The notes: a model not told the origin generated them from the letters alone. Counted from the first letter of the stretch, positions 55,020-63,336 are shown. The stretch: DNA of 64,000 nucleotides from Alkalihalophilus pseudofirmus (GCF_029094545.1 NZ_CP117835.1:1344001-1408000), one strand, 5' to 3'. Numbers and translations: made by a program.

Positions 55020-55799
55020 TTGAAGCTTTATTATAGGATAAGATCATTTGTAGCTATTCAATGGTCAAAGTTATTGCCTTCATCATACAGAAAGTTTACG
55101 TTGAGCAATACAAAACAGAGAGAGAGTTACACTGGAACTACAATAAAAAAGCCTATAAACGAGTGGAGAGTTGCATTAATTACAAGTGCAGGGGTTCATT
55201 TAAAAACTGATGAACCTTTTAATGTTGAAACATTAGAGGGAGACCATACATATCGTATAATCCCTTCTACTACAAAACATAATGACTTAGATGTAACACA
55301 TATCTATTATGATACACGTCATTCTAAAGCAGATGTATCCATTGTTTTCCCTTTAGAACAACTTAAATCACTAGAAGGTAAGGTGATAAAGGCTGTATCT
55401 GAATATAACATTGGGTTAAACGGTGGAACCTTAAACCATAAGCCTCATGAGGAGATCACAGCACCAAAAGTTGCCGAGATATTAAAAAATGATCAGGTAG
55501 ATTTAGCGATCTTAGTGCCTGGTTGAGGCGAATGCCACAATGTACTTGGGCTGTATGCTCAAGCTTTAGAAGAAAGTCATATTGCCACTGTAATGATTAC
55601 ATTAATTCCTGGTATCGCTGAAAAGGCAAAAATCCCTCGAAGTCTACAAGTGCCTTTCAGGTTAGGGCGTCCATGTGGGGAGCCTTTTGATAATGATATA
55701 AGGTATGAAGTACTAAACCAACTCTTTATTGCTGCACAGACTCCTCCTGGGACCAATACATTATTCAATGATGTACAGCAGAATGAAGGAAGTGGTTAA
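55020..55799 (+). CDS. GrdB/PrdB-family protein with in-frame UGA (predicted selenoprotein)
   Basis: Reading through TGA at 55524-55526 gives a 259-residue protein resembling the glycine/sarcosine/betaine/D-proline reductase selenoprotein B family. The UGA falls in LVPGUGECHNVLGLYAQALEE, a UxxC redox motif where family members carry Cys or Sec (residue 169). The downstream part (TVMITLIPGIAEKAKIPRS, FRLGRPCGEPFD) continues the family's conserved region in the same frame without any shift. A SECIS-like hairpin follows. The TTG at 55020 is the likely start, 8 bases after GGAGGTGA; upstream GTG/ATG codons lie within that ribosome site. No GrdA/GrdC/GrdD genes are present, so the reaction is unlikely to be classical glycine reduction. 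Confidence 0.8.
55545..55563 (+). promoter_or_regulatory. Bacterial SECIS-like hairpin
   Basis: CUUGGGC pairs with GCUCAAG (7 bp, one G-U) around the loop UGUAU. The loop starts 25 bases after the UGA and has G among its first two bases; both values agree with the published bSECIS rules (16-37 bases, G in first two loop positions). Confidence 0.72.
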
Positions 55800-55800
55800 A

Positions 55801-56835
55801 ATGAAAGTTTTAGATGTTGTAGTGATTGGAGCAGGCCAAGCTGGTTTATCTCTTGGGTACTATTTAAAAAGAGACAAGAAGGATTTTGTCTTATTAGATA
55901 AGCATAAGAATTTAGGTGACTCTTGGAAAAAGAGGTATGATTCTCTCAAACTTTTTACACCAAGAAAGTATAGTTCTTTGCCAGGTTTAGTTCTTGAAGG
56001 ATCACAAGATGGTTATCCATCTAAAGATGAGGTAGCAGCTTACTTACAAAAGTATTCTGAGAAGTTTATGTTACCTGTTCAATTAAATACCTTGGTTCAA
56101 TTAGTTTCTAAAGAAGGAAGTCTCTATAGAGTAAAGACTAATAATGGTGATTATGTAACAAAAAATTTAGTGGTTGCTACTGGGCCATTTCAAGAACCAT
56201 ATACACCTGCTTTTAACAAGTCATTCTCAAATGAAGTAAATCAGCTCCATTCTGATGACTATCGAAATAAAACTCAATTAGTTAAAGGCAACACTTTAAT
56301 AGTAGGTGCTGGAAATTCAGGTTATCAAATCGCCACAGAACTATGTGAGGATTATCCAGTGTATTTAGCTGAAGGTAAGAGAAATAAAAACTTACCTCAT
56401 AAAATTCTCAATAAAAGCATCTTTTGGTGGTTTGATGTATTGGGGTTATCTAAAGTTACTGAAAGACACCTAGTAGGAAAAATATTAAAAAAGAATGATC
56501 CTGTTATAGGTAAGGAACATAAACCCTATATAAAAGCAGGGAAGATAAAGATGAGAAAAAGGTTGAAATCTGCTTCTCAGAATATAGCAATATTTGAGGA
56601 TGGAGATAGATTGACAGTTAATAATGTAATTTGGGCAACGGGTTTTGTTTATAGCTACCCTTGGTTAGAGGTGGATGGTGTAATTGATCCAAATAATACC
56701 CCGATTCAATCACGAGGTGTTACTAATCAGCCTGGGTTCTTCTTCCTTGGTCTACCTTGGATGCATACGCGGGGATCAGCTCTTTTAACCGGAGTTAATA
56801 AAGATGCAGAATATTTATCAACAATTATGAGGTGA
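55801..56835 (+). CDS. Flavin-containing monooxygenase (CzcO-like)
   Basis: A 344-residue FAD/NADPH-dependent oxidoreductase. The FAD Rossmann motif is GAGQAGLSLGYYL (residues 9-21), the second nucleotide-binding motif is VGAGNSGYQIATEL, and NVIWATGFVYSYPWL corresponds to the ATG motif of the family. It should oxygenate or oxidise a small molecule, perhaps at N or S. ATG 55801 lies one base after the preceding stop; the frame extends upstream only as overlap. Third gene of the peptide-headed cluster. Confidence 0.85.
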   Translation: MKVLDVVVIGAGQAGLSLGYYLKRDKKDFVLLDKHKNLGDSWKKRYDSLKLFTPRKYSSLPGLVLEGSQDGYPSKDEVAAYLQKYSEKFMLPVQLNTLVQLVSKEGSLYRVKTNNGDYVTKNLVVATGPFQEPYTPAFNKSFSNEVNQLHSDDYRNKTQLVKGNTLIVGAGNSGYQIATELCEDYPVYLAEGKRNKNLPHKILNKSIFWWFDVLGLSKVTERHLVGKILKKNDPVIGKEHKPYIKAGKIKMRKRLKSASQNIAIFEDGDRLTVNNVIWATGFVYSYPWLEVDGVIDPNNTPIQSRGVTNQPGFFFLGLPWMHTRGSALLTGVNKDAEYLSTIMR

Positions 56836-56840
56836 ATAAG

Positions 56841-57089
56841 ATGAGCGATGAATTTATTTTAGAAAAAATCAGATCAATAATAACAAGTTACACCCCATTA
56901 AAGCCAGAAGATATCAATCTGGAAAGCCATTTAACAGATGAACTGGAATTAGATTCAGCAGACCTACTAGAACTTGTGATGACTGCAGAGGAACAGTTCA
57001 ACATTAATATTGACGATTCAATATTTGAAGAAGTGAAAACGATACAACATATTGTTAACACTATTAAAGAATCTAAAATTGTAAATTAA
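56841..57089 (+). CDS. Acyl carrier protein
   Basis: An 82-residue acidic helical carrier protein with the phosphopantetheine serine in ELELDSADLLELVMTAEE (DSADL in place of the usual DSLD). The hydrophobic helix following it and the C-terminal IQHIVNTIKE helix are typical. ATG 56841 is 5 bases after GAGGTGA. It presumably carries an intermediate activated by the next gene product. Confidence 0.88.
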   Translation: MSDEFILEKIRSIITSYTPLKPEDINLESHLTDELELDSADLLELVMTAEEQFNINIDDSIFEEVKTIQHIVNTIKESKIVN

Positions 57090-57102
57090 CGGGGGAATGA
57101 AA

Positions 57103-58284
57103 ATGGAATTTGTAACTACTATTAAAGAAGCGGGTCTTTCACCAGTAAATACATTAATCGGTAGTGCAAGTGAACTATACAAGCTACCCTATGAAACTGC
57201 CTGTGAATTAAAAGGGCAAGTAATTGCTGAAAATTTCAAGCATCACTATGAGAACAATGATTTTTATAGAGACGCTTGTTTGAAAAAAGGTGTTACTCCT
57301 GAGGATGTAAAAGGATTTGAAGATTTAACTAAGATTCCTTTAATTCCAGTAGGGACATTTAAACAATGTGACTCACACCTTCTACTAACTTCTAAAATGA
57401 CAGATATTGAGTTTGAAATGAGAAGTACTGGAACAAGCGGTATTCCAAGTGTGTCACGAAGAGATGTAAAGACCATGGATAACGCTAGTGATGGCATTAT
57501 TAAAATGTATAGAGAATTCTTCCAAGCATCTAGAGGAATGGGACTATTCTTATTCCCTCCTACTGAAGAGATGCCTGAAATGGGTATGGTTAAAGTATTA
57601 AATGTATTTGCAGGTTTATTTGATGGTAGTGTGAACCTAGTTAAAAAAGTTTCATTTAATCCACAAGAAGCTGTAGAGCGTCTAAATAACTGGGAAGGTA
57701 TGCATACTCGTCATATTGTAGGGCCACCATTCTTAATTCATAGATTACTAAAGTATTTGATGGATAATGACATAAAATTAAAACTTGATAATAAGAGTTT
57801 TATTGTGACTTTAGGTGGGTGGAAAAGGTTTACTGGACAACAAATTTCAAGAGAAGAATTCAATAAGCGTTGTGAAGAGTATTTAGGCGTGAAGCAAAGT
57901 AATGTACGTGACATGTATGGTTTAGTAGAAGCAAACATGCTTGCTATCGAATGCGATCAGCATAAAAAACATATGCCGCCTTGGGTACATATTTCTATAA
58001 GAAATCCTAAGAATGTTCTAGAGGAGGTAAACCCTGGAGAGAGAGGGGTTATAGCTATATTTGATCCTACCTCTACTTCATACCCAGGATTTATCTTAAC
58101 TGAGGATGTCGGGTATATTCATACTGATGAAGCATGTACATGTGGACGTTCAGGTCAAATGCTTCATTATATTTCAAGATTACCAGGAGTCGAAGTAGGT
58201 TGTTGTGCAATAAATCTTGAAAAATATATTGAAGAAAATGAAGAGAAAATGAAAAAAATGGCTGGTGAACTGGAACATGTATAA
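57103..58284 (+). CDS. LuxE/PaaK-like acyl-activating enzyme
   Basis: A protein of about 393 residues of the adenylate-forming superfamily, closest to LuxE acyl-protein synthetases and PaaK-type ligases. The ATP-loop is RSTGTSGIPSVSRRD, the A5-like motif is RDMYGLVEANM, and cysteines with a possible zinc-site character are in CTCGRSGQM. LuxE enzymes activate acids as AMP esters and transfer the acyl group to a protein thiol; the adjacent acyl carrier is the obvious acceptor. ATG 57103, 7 bases after GGGGG, is preferred to the ATG two codons earlier. Confidence 0.82.
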   Translation: MEFVTTIKEAGLSPVNTLIGSASELYKLPYETACELKGQVIAENFKHHYENNDFYRDACLKKGVTPEDVKGFEDLTKIPLIPVGTFKQCDSHLLLTSKMTDIEFEMRSTGTSGIPSVSRRDVKTMDNASDGIIKMYREFFQASRGMGLFLFPPTEEMPEMGMVKVLNVFAGLFDGSVNLVKKVSFNPQEAVERLNNWEGMHTRHIVGPPFLIHRLLKYLMDNDIKLKLDNKSFIVTLGGWKRFTGQQISREEFNKRCEEYLGVKQSNVRDMYGLVEANMLAIECDQHKKHMPPWVHISIRNPKNVLEEVNPGERGVIAIFDPTSTSYPGFILTEDVGYIHTDEACTCGRSGQMLHYISRLPGVEVGCCAINLEKYIEENEEKMKKMAGELEHV

Positions 58285-58684
58285 TGATAAGATTTGTGAT
58301 CATTTCATGAACCCTAGAAATATCGGTGTATTGGAAAAACCTGATTATATAGTGGAAATTGGAAATCCTATTTGCGGGGATACTATTCATCTATATTTAG
58401 AAGTGAAGAGTAAGAAAGTTACCGATATAAAATTTCAGGCGTATGGTTGTACAGGATCCATTGCAACAGCTAGCATCCTTTCAGAAGTAATTAAAGGTAG
58501 TACATTTGAAGAAATCAGTTCGTACAATAAAGAATTTGTTACTGAATCTTTAGGGGAATTAGAGCCTTCTCAAATGCATTGTATTGATATTGGAATCAAT
58601 ATACTTAGTTATTCTTCTGAACCTTGGAAGCACATTAAAGTGAAAACTGATTATTTAGTTGAAGAAGGTGAGCTGGTTGAATAG
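58277..58684 (+). CDS. IscU/NifU-type Fe-S cluster scaffold
   Basis: A 135-residue protein with the NifU N-terminal fold. It opens with DHFMNPRNIGVL and keeps the three cluster cysteines in NPICGDTI (with the neighbouring Asp), AYGCTGSIATAS and SQMHCIDI. It assembles Fe-S clusters from sulfur delivered by the desulfurase encoded next. Its ATG lies inside the end of the preceding gene (8-base overlap), and its end overlaps the next start. Confidence 0.9.
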   Translation: MYNDKICDHFMNPRNIGVLEKPDYIVEIGNPICGDTIHLYLEVKSKKVTDIKFQAYGCTGSIATASILSEVIKGSTFEEISSYNKEFVTESLGELEPSQMHCIDIGINILSYSSEPWKHIKVKTDYLVEEGELVE

Positions 58685-59837
58685 AACAGCTTATCTTGAT
58701 AACAATGCAACTACACCACTTAGAGAGCCAGTGCTGAACAAAATGCTGCCATATTTGAAGGATTCCTACGGGAATCCTTCAGCTTTATACAATCTAGGTA
58801 AAGCAGCTAAAGAAGCGGTTATACAAGCCAGGAAAAATGTTGCTGCTTTAATTGACTCAGAAGAAGAGCAAGTTATCTTTACGTCTGGTGGTTCTGAAGC
58901 TAATTCAACAATTTTAAAAGGCTATTGCTTAGGGAAGAAAAAAAAGAAGGGTCATGTGATAATTTCTTCTATTGAGCACCCAGCCGTATTAAGAGCATGT
59001 GATTACTTAAAGTCTGAACATGATTATGAAGTAACAATATTGCCTATTAGTTCTAGTGGGATAGTCAATGTGTTCGATTTAAGAAATAGCATTCAAAAGA
59101 ACACCGTTTTGGTTAGCATTATGATGATTAACAATGAGTTAGGCAGTATACAACCAATTATGCAAATAGGAGAAATTTGCGAAGAGGAAGGTATACATTT
59201 TCATTGTGATGCTGTTCAAGCAGTGGGTAAACTATCTATTTCAGTTAAAGAGTTAAGAGTGAACAGCCTTTCTTTATCCGCACATAAATTCGGTGGTCCT
59301 AAAGGGATAGGGGCACTATTTATTAATGATAAAGAAAGTGTGATTCCTCTCATTCATGGTGGGGGTCAAGAATTTGATTTTAGATCTGGAACTGAAAATG
59401 TAGCGGGAATAGTAGGTTTAGGGGCAGCGGCATCAATAATAAACAATGAAATAGAAAAGGTCACCCAACATTTTTTTGAATTGAGAGATGAATTCTTGAA
59501 AGGTTTGAGCAGTTTAGAGGAATGGGAGATAAACGGCAATTTAGATTTATCTTATCCCTCTACCTTAAATGTTTCTTTTAAGCATATAAGAGGAGAAGCA
59601 CTTGCAACAATGTTAAATCTACATGGTATTTCAATATCTATTGGTTCAGCATGCAGTAGTTCTTCTCCAAAACAATCTCACGTATTAACTTCATTAGGGC
59701 TAGATGATCAAACAATAAAAAGTTCAGTTAGGTTTAGCTTTGGATACCAAACTACAGTAGATGAAGTAAGGTATGCTGCTGAAACTTGTATTAAAGTTGT
59801 AAACCAGCTTCGATCACTTTCAACACAACATATATAA
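58677..59837 (+). CDS. Cysteine desulfurase (NifS/IscS family)
   Basis: A PLP enzyme of about 386 residues. AYLDNNATTPL opens it; SGGSEANSTIL and SIEHPAVL bind PLP; the PLP lysine is in LSAHKFGGPKG; the catalytic Cys lies in the loop SIGSACSSSSPKQSHVL. It releases sulfur from cysteine for the adjacent scaffold; selenocysteine as substrate is also possible in this family. TTG 58677 is proposed as start because AAGGTGAG stands just upstream and the protein then begins MNRTAYLDNN. Confidence 0.9.
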   Translation: MNRTAYLDNNATTPLREPVLNKMLPYLKDSYGNPSALYNLGKAAKEAVIQARKNVAALIDSEEEQVIFTSGGSEANSTILKGYCLGKKKKKGHVIISSIEHPAVLRACDYLKSEHDYEVTILPISSSGIVNVFDLRNSIQKNTVLVSIMMINNELGSIQPIMQIGEICEEEGIHFHCDAVQAVGKLSISVKELRVNSLSLSAHKFGGPKGIGALFINDKESVIPLIHGGGQEFDFRSGTENVAGIVGLGAAASIINNEIEKVTQHFFELRDEFLKGLSSLEEWEINGNLDLSYPSTLNVSFKHIRGEALATMLNLHGISISIGSACSSSSPKQSHVLTSLGLDDQTIKSSVRFSFGYQTTVDEVRYAAETCIKVVNQLRSLSTQHI

Positions 59838-59847
59838 GGAGTACTAC

Positions 59848-60810
59848 ATGAATTCTCTAAAACTTATTGCCCCAGTAAGGTCGTCATTTATGATGAAACA
59901 AATGTTAGAAGCAAAAGTAGATGAAGTACATTTAGGACTTAAAGCCTCCCAACTCATTAATTTATCATATGATAGTAGGTATCAATTCGTGAATGGTATA
60001 CCTACTCAAGTTGAGAACTTAGATGAATTAAACGAAATAACCAAAATTAGTCATGAAAATAATGTGACAGTAAATTTTATGGCTAATAGTAAGTACGTGC
60101 CTGAATCTTTAAGGGAAGATTATCTTTCACATATCAAACTAGCTGTAGAAGCTGGAGTTAATAGAGTCACGGTTTCAAACCTTAGCGCACTAAACTGGTT
60201 AGCTGAAGCAGATTTAGGTATTCCAATTGATATAGGAACTTTTATGGCTGCTACGAATATGGGGTATTTCCGATACTTAGAAAGCATGGGAGTGCAAAGG
60301 GTCGGTATACCACAAGGAATGACATTAGATGAAATAAGTGATATATCTGCTAAAACAAATTTGGAATTAATAGTTACAGGAAATTTTGGTGGAGGAAATG
60401 TATGTGGCCATTGCAGGCTAGAAGAATGCCCTACAGATAAAGAAATTGGGCAAGGGTGTAGAACATCGTATAAAGTAACAGATTTATTCAGCGGGGTAGA
60501 TTTAGAGAACGGTCAAGTATTAGATGGTGCAACTGACTGTAGTTTGTGTAGTATACCAGAGCTAATCGATGCTGGCGTTGGCTATATTAAGTTAATAGGT
60601 CGTGAGGTGCCAAACCCTATAACTACTTCGAAAATATGCCAAATATATAAAACATGGATTACAGAAGTTGAAAAAGGCAGAACTAGTGAAGACATTTATA
60701 GTTCTCTGGATGATGAAGATTTGATGTGGAATATGATGTGGAAACCAAGGTTCTGTGAAAAGAAAAGATGTTCTTATCTTCAGACCCCTGTTACTAACTC
60801 TTATGTTTAA
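59848..60810 (+). CDS. U32 peptidase-family protein (UbiU-like)
   Basis: A 320-residue TIM-barrel protein of the U32 family. The N-terminus reads KLIAPVRSSFMMKQMLEAKVDEVHLGL; several cysteines (VCGHCRLEECP, QGCRTSYK, TDCSLCSIPELIDAG) match the positions where U32 proteins bind a [4Fe-4S] cluster; GYIKLIGRE is the conserved end strand. U32 members UbiU, TrhP and RlhA act in hydroxylation rather than proteolysis. AAGGAG before the ATG. An IscU/IscS pair directly upstream supports an Fe-S enzyme. Confidence 0.82.
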   Translation: MNSLKLIAPVRSSFMMKQMLEAKVDEVHLGLKASQLINLSYDSRYQFVNGIPTQVENLDELNEITKISHENNVTVNFMANSKYVPESLREDYLSHIKLAVEAGVNRVTVSNLSALNWLAEADLGIPIDIGTFMAATNMGYFRYLESMGVQRVGIPQGMTLDEISDISAKTNLELIVTGNFGGGNVCGHCRLEECPTDKEIGQGCRTSYKVTDLFSGVDLENGQVLDGATDCSLCSIPELIDAGVGYIKLIGREVPNPITTSKICQIYKTWITEVEKGRTSEDIYSSLDDEDLMWNMMWKPRFCEKKRCSYLQTPVTNSYV

Positions 60811-60812
60811 GT

Positions 60813-61724
60813 GTGGTGGATATTTTGCAAAAGAAGCAATTAAAGATTTCTGATACTTCTATTAGAGCAAGTGAAGCTTTTGAATTAGAATGGGATGAAA
60901 TGGTTATTGGCAATCCAAGCTGCTACCATAAATTTATGCAACCGGCTGATATTGAGTTTTGGGTAGAGTATACCAATAAGAAAAACATTACGTTAGTCGT
61001 TGAACTTCCTGTAGTTTTTCAAAGTCACCTTGAAGCCTTAATTGATTTTGTAAGGGTTTTAATTAATAAATATCATATTAAGTCGTTTATAATCAATGAT
61101 TTTGGCATGTTATATGAAATGAATAGATTTGAAGGTAACTCACTTAACATTAGACTTGGCCAATTGCTCAATTATAACCAATATAACTCACCTTGGAGTG
61201 ATAGAAGCCTAAAACATGAATTAGAAAATATAAAAGTTATAACTAAAGAAAGCAGTTTAGAGGCAGAGTCCATATTAGATTTAATAACGTTATGGAATGT
61301 ATGTGAAGTTGAAGTTAACCTGAACACCATTTCAGAAAAAGAAAAAATTAAATATCAAAGATACGGGGTAACTGTAAGTGGGGTAGTTAATGCTCAATTA
61401 TTAGCTGTCAGTAGATCCTGTCATGCAGTAAGGCTATTCGATGGAGAAGTAGGTAGCTGCCAATCATTATGTAACAAGCCATTAAATTTAGAGGCGTTAT
61501 ATAAGTGGGAAAGGTATGACGACCAACTAAAGCGTATGTCTTTAGAAACAAGAAATTCCTTATCCTCATTAAAACTAGTAGGTAATAGTATTTGGTTAGG
61601 GAAAAGTCTCTCTGGGAGAAATATTGATCTTCTTAACACAGTATCTTTTGACTTAAGAGTTCAAGAACCACAAGTATTAATCGAGAATTATAGTTCTCTA
61701 TTTTCAAAAAAGGTCTTAACATAG
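60813..61724 (+). CDS. Divergent second U32-like protein (UbiV-like partner)
   Basis: A protein of about 303 residues, more divergent. The layout (ITLVVELPVVFQSHLEALIDF, SFIINDFGML, LNIRLGQLLNYNQYNSPWS, YGVTVSGVVNAQLLAVSRSCHAVRL, GSCQSLCN) resembles the short UbiV-type partner that accompanies a UbiU-like protein and also holds an Fe-S cluster. I infer a heterodimer with the preceding protein. Start uncertain: GTG 60813, GTG 60816 or TTG 60825 (best ribosome spacing). Confidence 0.65.
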   Translation: MVDILQKKQLKISDTSIRASEAFELEWDEMVIGNPSCYHKFMQPADIEFWVEYTNKKNITLVVELPVVFQSHLEALIDFVRVLINKYHIKSFIINDFGMLYEMNRFEGNSLNIRLGQLLNYNQYNSPWSDRSLKHELENIKVITKESSLEAESILDLITLWNVCEVEVNLNTISEKEKIKYQRYGVTVSGVVNAQLLAVSRSCHAVRLFDGEVGSCQSLCNKPLNLEALYKWERYDDQLKRMSLETRNSLSSLKLVGNSIWLGKSLSGRNIDLLNTVSFDLRVQEPQVLIENYSSLFSKKVLT

Positions 61725-61737
61725 GTGGAGAAAAGCG

Positions 61738-62895
61738 ATGAAGGTATTCAAAGATCTCATCATGCAAAAAACTACTCTTGTAGCAATTGGTGCTCTTTTA
61801 TTATTCCAATTAGTTTTCGGTATAGTTTGGCTTACTAGTTATAGTGAAGTACATCAAAGAACTAATCTAGCCACAATTGGGGTCATTAGTGAGAGGGTTG
61901 AAGTTAAAGAATTGCTCAACCTGGAAAGCCAAATAGATTTCAATATTAACTATTATGAACAGTTGGACAGTGCCCTTGCTGACTTACAGAGTAACGATAT
62001 TTTTTTGATCATTCATTTTGACGATGAATTTGCAACTAATTTAGCAACTGAACAAGTTTCTACTTTAAGATATTATATAAACGATGCAAACTCTTTAATG
62101 GTAGAGGGTATTGTCACACCGGTGATGATAAGTGTCACAGCAGCTGTTGATAAATTGAATTTACTCAATAGTACGGCTAACATATTGGGATCATTGAATA
62201 TGCCTCAAGAACAAACTGAGGAAACGCTACAAGTCCTTGCATCTGGTATTGGTTCTACAGTAGAGACTCTAAATCCTATTGAAACGCATGCGGAGAAAAT
62301 GATACCTCTTATGGTAGTGTTATCTTCATTTGTCGGTTCCATGGTGATGGCTATGTTTATGAATCAGTCAGTAATTTCCTTAAGGACAAAACCATGTTGT
62401 AAATGGAAATTGTATGTGTCATGGCTTATTGTAAATCTTCTCAGTGCTATTGTAATTGGATTGATTTCAGGTTTTATAATCTTACTCAGTAATTTGAGTT
62501 TTAATGATTTTAGTTTCTTAAATTTCTGGTTGTTCCAATCCATAAGCTTATTATCTTTTATGTTAATAACTGCTTTATTCTTGATATTGTTTAATCAGCT
62601 GGGGATGGCTATTAATATTTTTCTTTTGTCCACTCAATTGGTTACGTCAGGAATATTGGTTCCTCAGTTATTCTTAACAGATTTTTATCAAGGTCTTAGC
62701 AATTGGCTACCAGCAACTTATATGGCTTCTGGAATATATAAGATATTGTTTACTGATATGAAGGTAACTGGAGAGATCACGAATCTAGTCATATCGATAG
62801 CGCTTAGTTTAGTAGCAATATTTATTGTAATATTAATACAGTCGAAACTTAAAGAAGTAAAGAAAAATAAAGTGAAAAGTACTGTGGGTATTTAA
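61738..62895 (+). CDS. ABC-2-type/YhgE-like membrane protein
   Basis: A 385-residue protein: one N-terminal membrane helix (about 12-34), an extracytoplasmic domain of about 150 residues, then five or six membrane helices, the topology of ABC-2/YhgE-Pip permeases. It has no ATP-binding domain, and no ATPase gene is nearby. Possibly exports the cluster product or the peptide. GGTGGAG precedes the ATG, and a terminator closes the cluster. Confidence 0.75.
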   Translation: MKVFKDLIMQKTTLVAIGALLLFQLVFGIVWLTSYSEVHQRTNLATIGVISERVEVKELLNLESQIDFNINYYEQLDSALADLQSNDIFLIIHFDDEFATNLATEQVSTLRYYINDANSLMVEGIVTPVMISVTAAVDKLNLLNSTANILGSLNMPQEQTEETLQVLASGIGSTVETLNPIETHAEKMIPLMVVLSSFVGSMVMAMFMNQSVISLRTKPCCKWKLYVSWLIVNLLSAIVIGLISGFIILLSNLSFNDFSFLNFWLFQSISLLSFMLITALFLILFNQLGMAINIFLLSTQLVTSGILVPQLFLTDFYQGLSNWLPATYMASGIYKILFTDMKVTGEITNLVISIALSLVAIFIVILIQSKLKEVKKNKVKSTVGI

Positions 62896-62915
62896 ATTAA
62901 ATATATAGTTTAAAG

Positions 62916-62945
62916 GACGCATTAATTTTATTAATGTGTCTTTTT
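62916..62945 (+). terminator. Terminator of the element gene cluster
   Basis: GACGCATTAAT pairs with ATTAATGTGTC around TTT, followed by T5. Confidence 0.8.
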
Positions 62946-62954
62946 GAATTCATT

Positions 62955-63187
62955 TTACAAGAGTTCTTTTGTACAGGCAGCCTCATCAATCATCAAACTA
63001 ATATTAAGCCCATAATAAGAACCATTAACACCGCCTGAAGTATTCTTGTAATGAGCTGATAGGGAATAGCCTTTCTTTAAGAGAGAGGAATAAATAGAAG
63101 AGTAAGGCTTCTTAATATAGCCTAATTGATAGGACCCTTGGCCTGTAACAGTAACAATTACAGCAACTGCATTAGGGAATTCACAAA
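62955..63187 (-). pseudogene. Remnant coding fragment
   Basis: An open stretch of about 77 codons without a start and with an in-frame stop just upstream. It reads NAVAVIVTVTGQGSYQLGY, then IKKPYSSIYSSLLKKGYS, and ends DEAACTKELL. Composition looks protein-like (secreted or surface-type), but no family is recognised. Confidence 0.4.
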
Positions 63188-63296
63188 ACTAAGTCACTTG
63201 CTGCACAGTACAACGATACTAACAGGGAAGATCTATTAAAGACCACGTACCAAGGAGAATATTGGTATTGTGTACCAATGATTCTCTATTAATAAA

Positions 63297-63316
63297 TTGA
63301 CCACAAATTGACCACA
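63297..63316 (+). repeat. Arm-type direct repeats, right end
   Basis: Two TTGACCACA copies with starts 11 bases apart, same orientation and period as at 52684-52703. Confidence 0.7.
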
Positions 63317-63336
63317 CAATTAAATTATTAATAATA

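Noticed and set aside
55524-55526. TGA as an ordinary stop making the GrdB-like gene two separate ORFs or a pseudogene
   Set aside because: Both halves lie in one frame with no indel, the TGA falls exactly on the redox position of the family and is followed by a SECIS-like hairpin. The neighbouring genes are intact. The simpler pseudogene view remains possible until Sec genes are found.
55020-62895. Classical glycine/sarcosine/D-proline reductase operon
   Set aside because: GrdA, GrdC, GrdD, PrdA and thioredoxin-system partners are absent, and the neighbours point to carrier-protein and oxidation chemistry instead.
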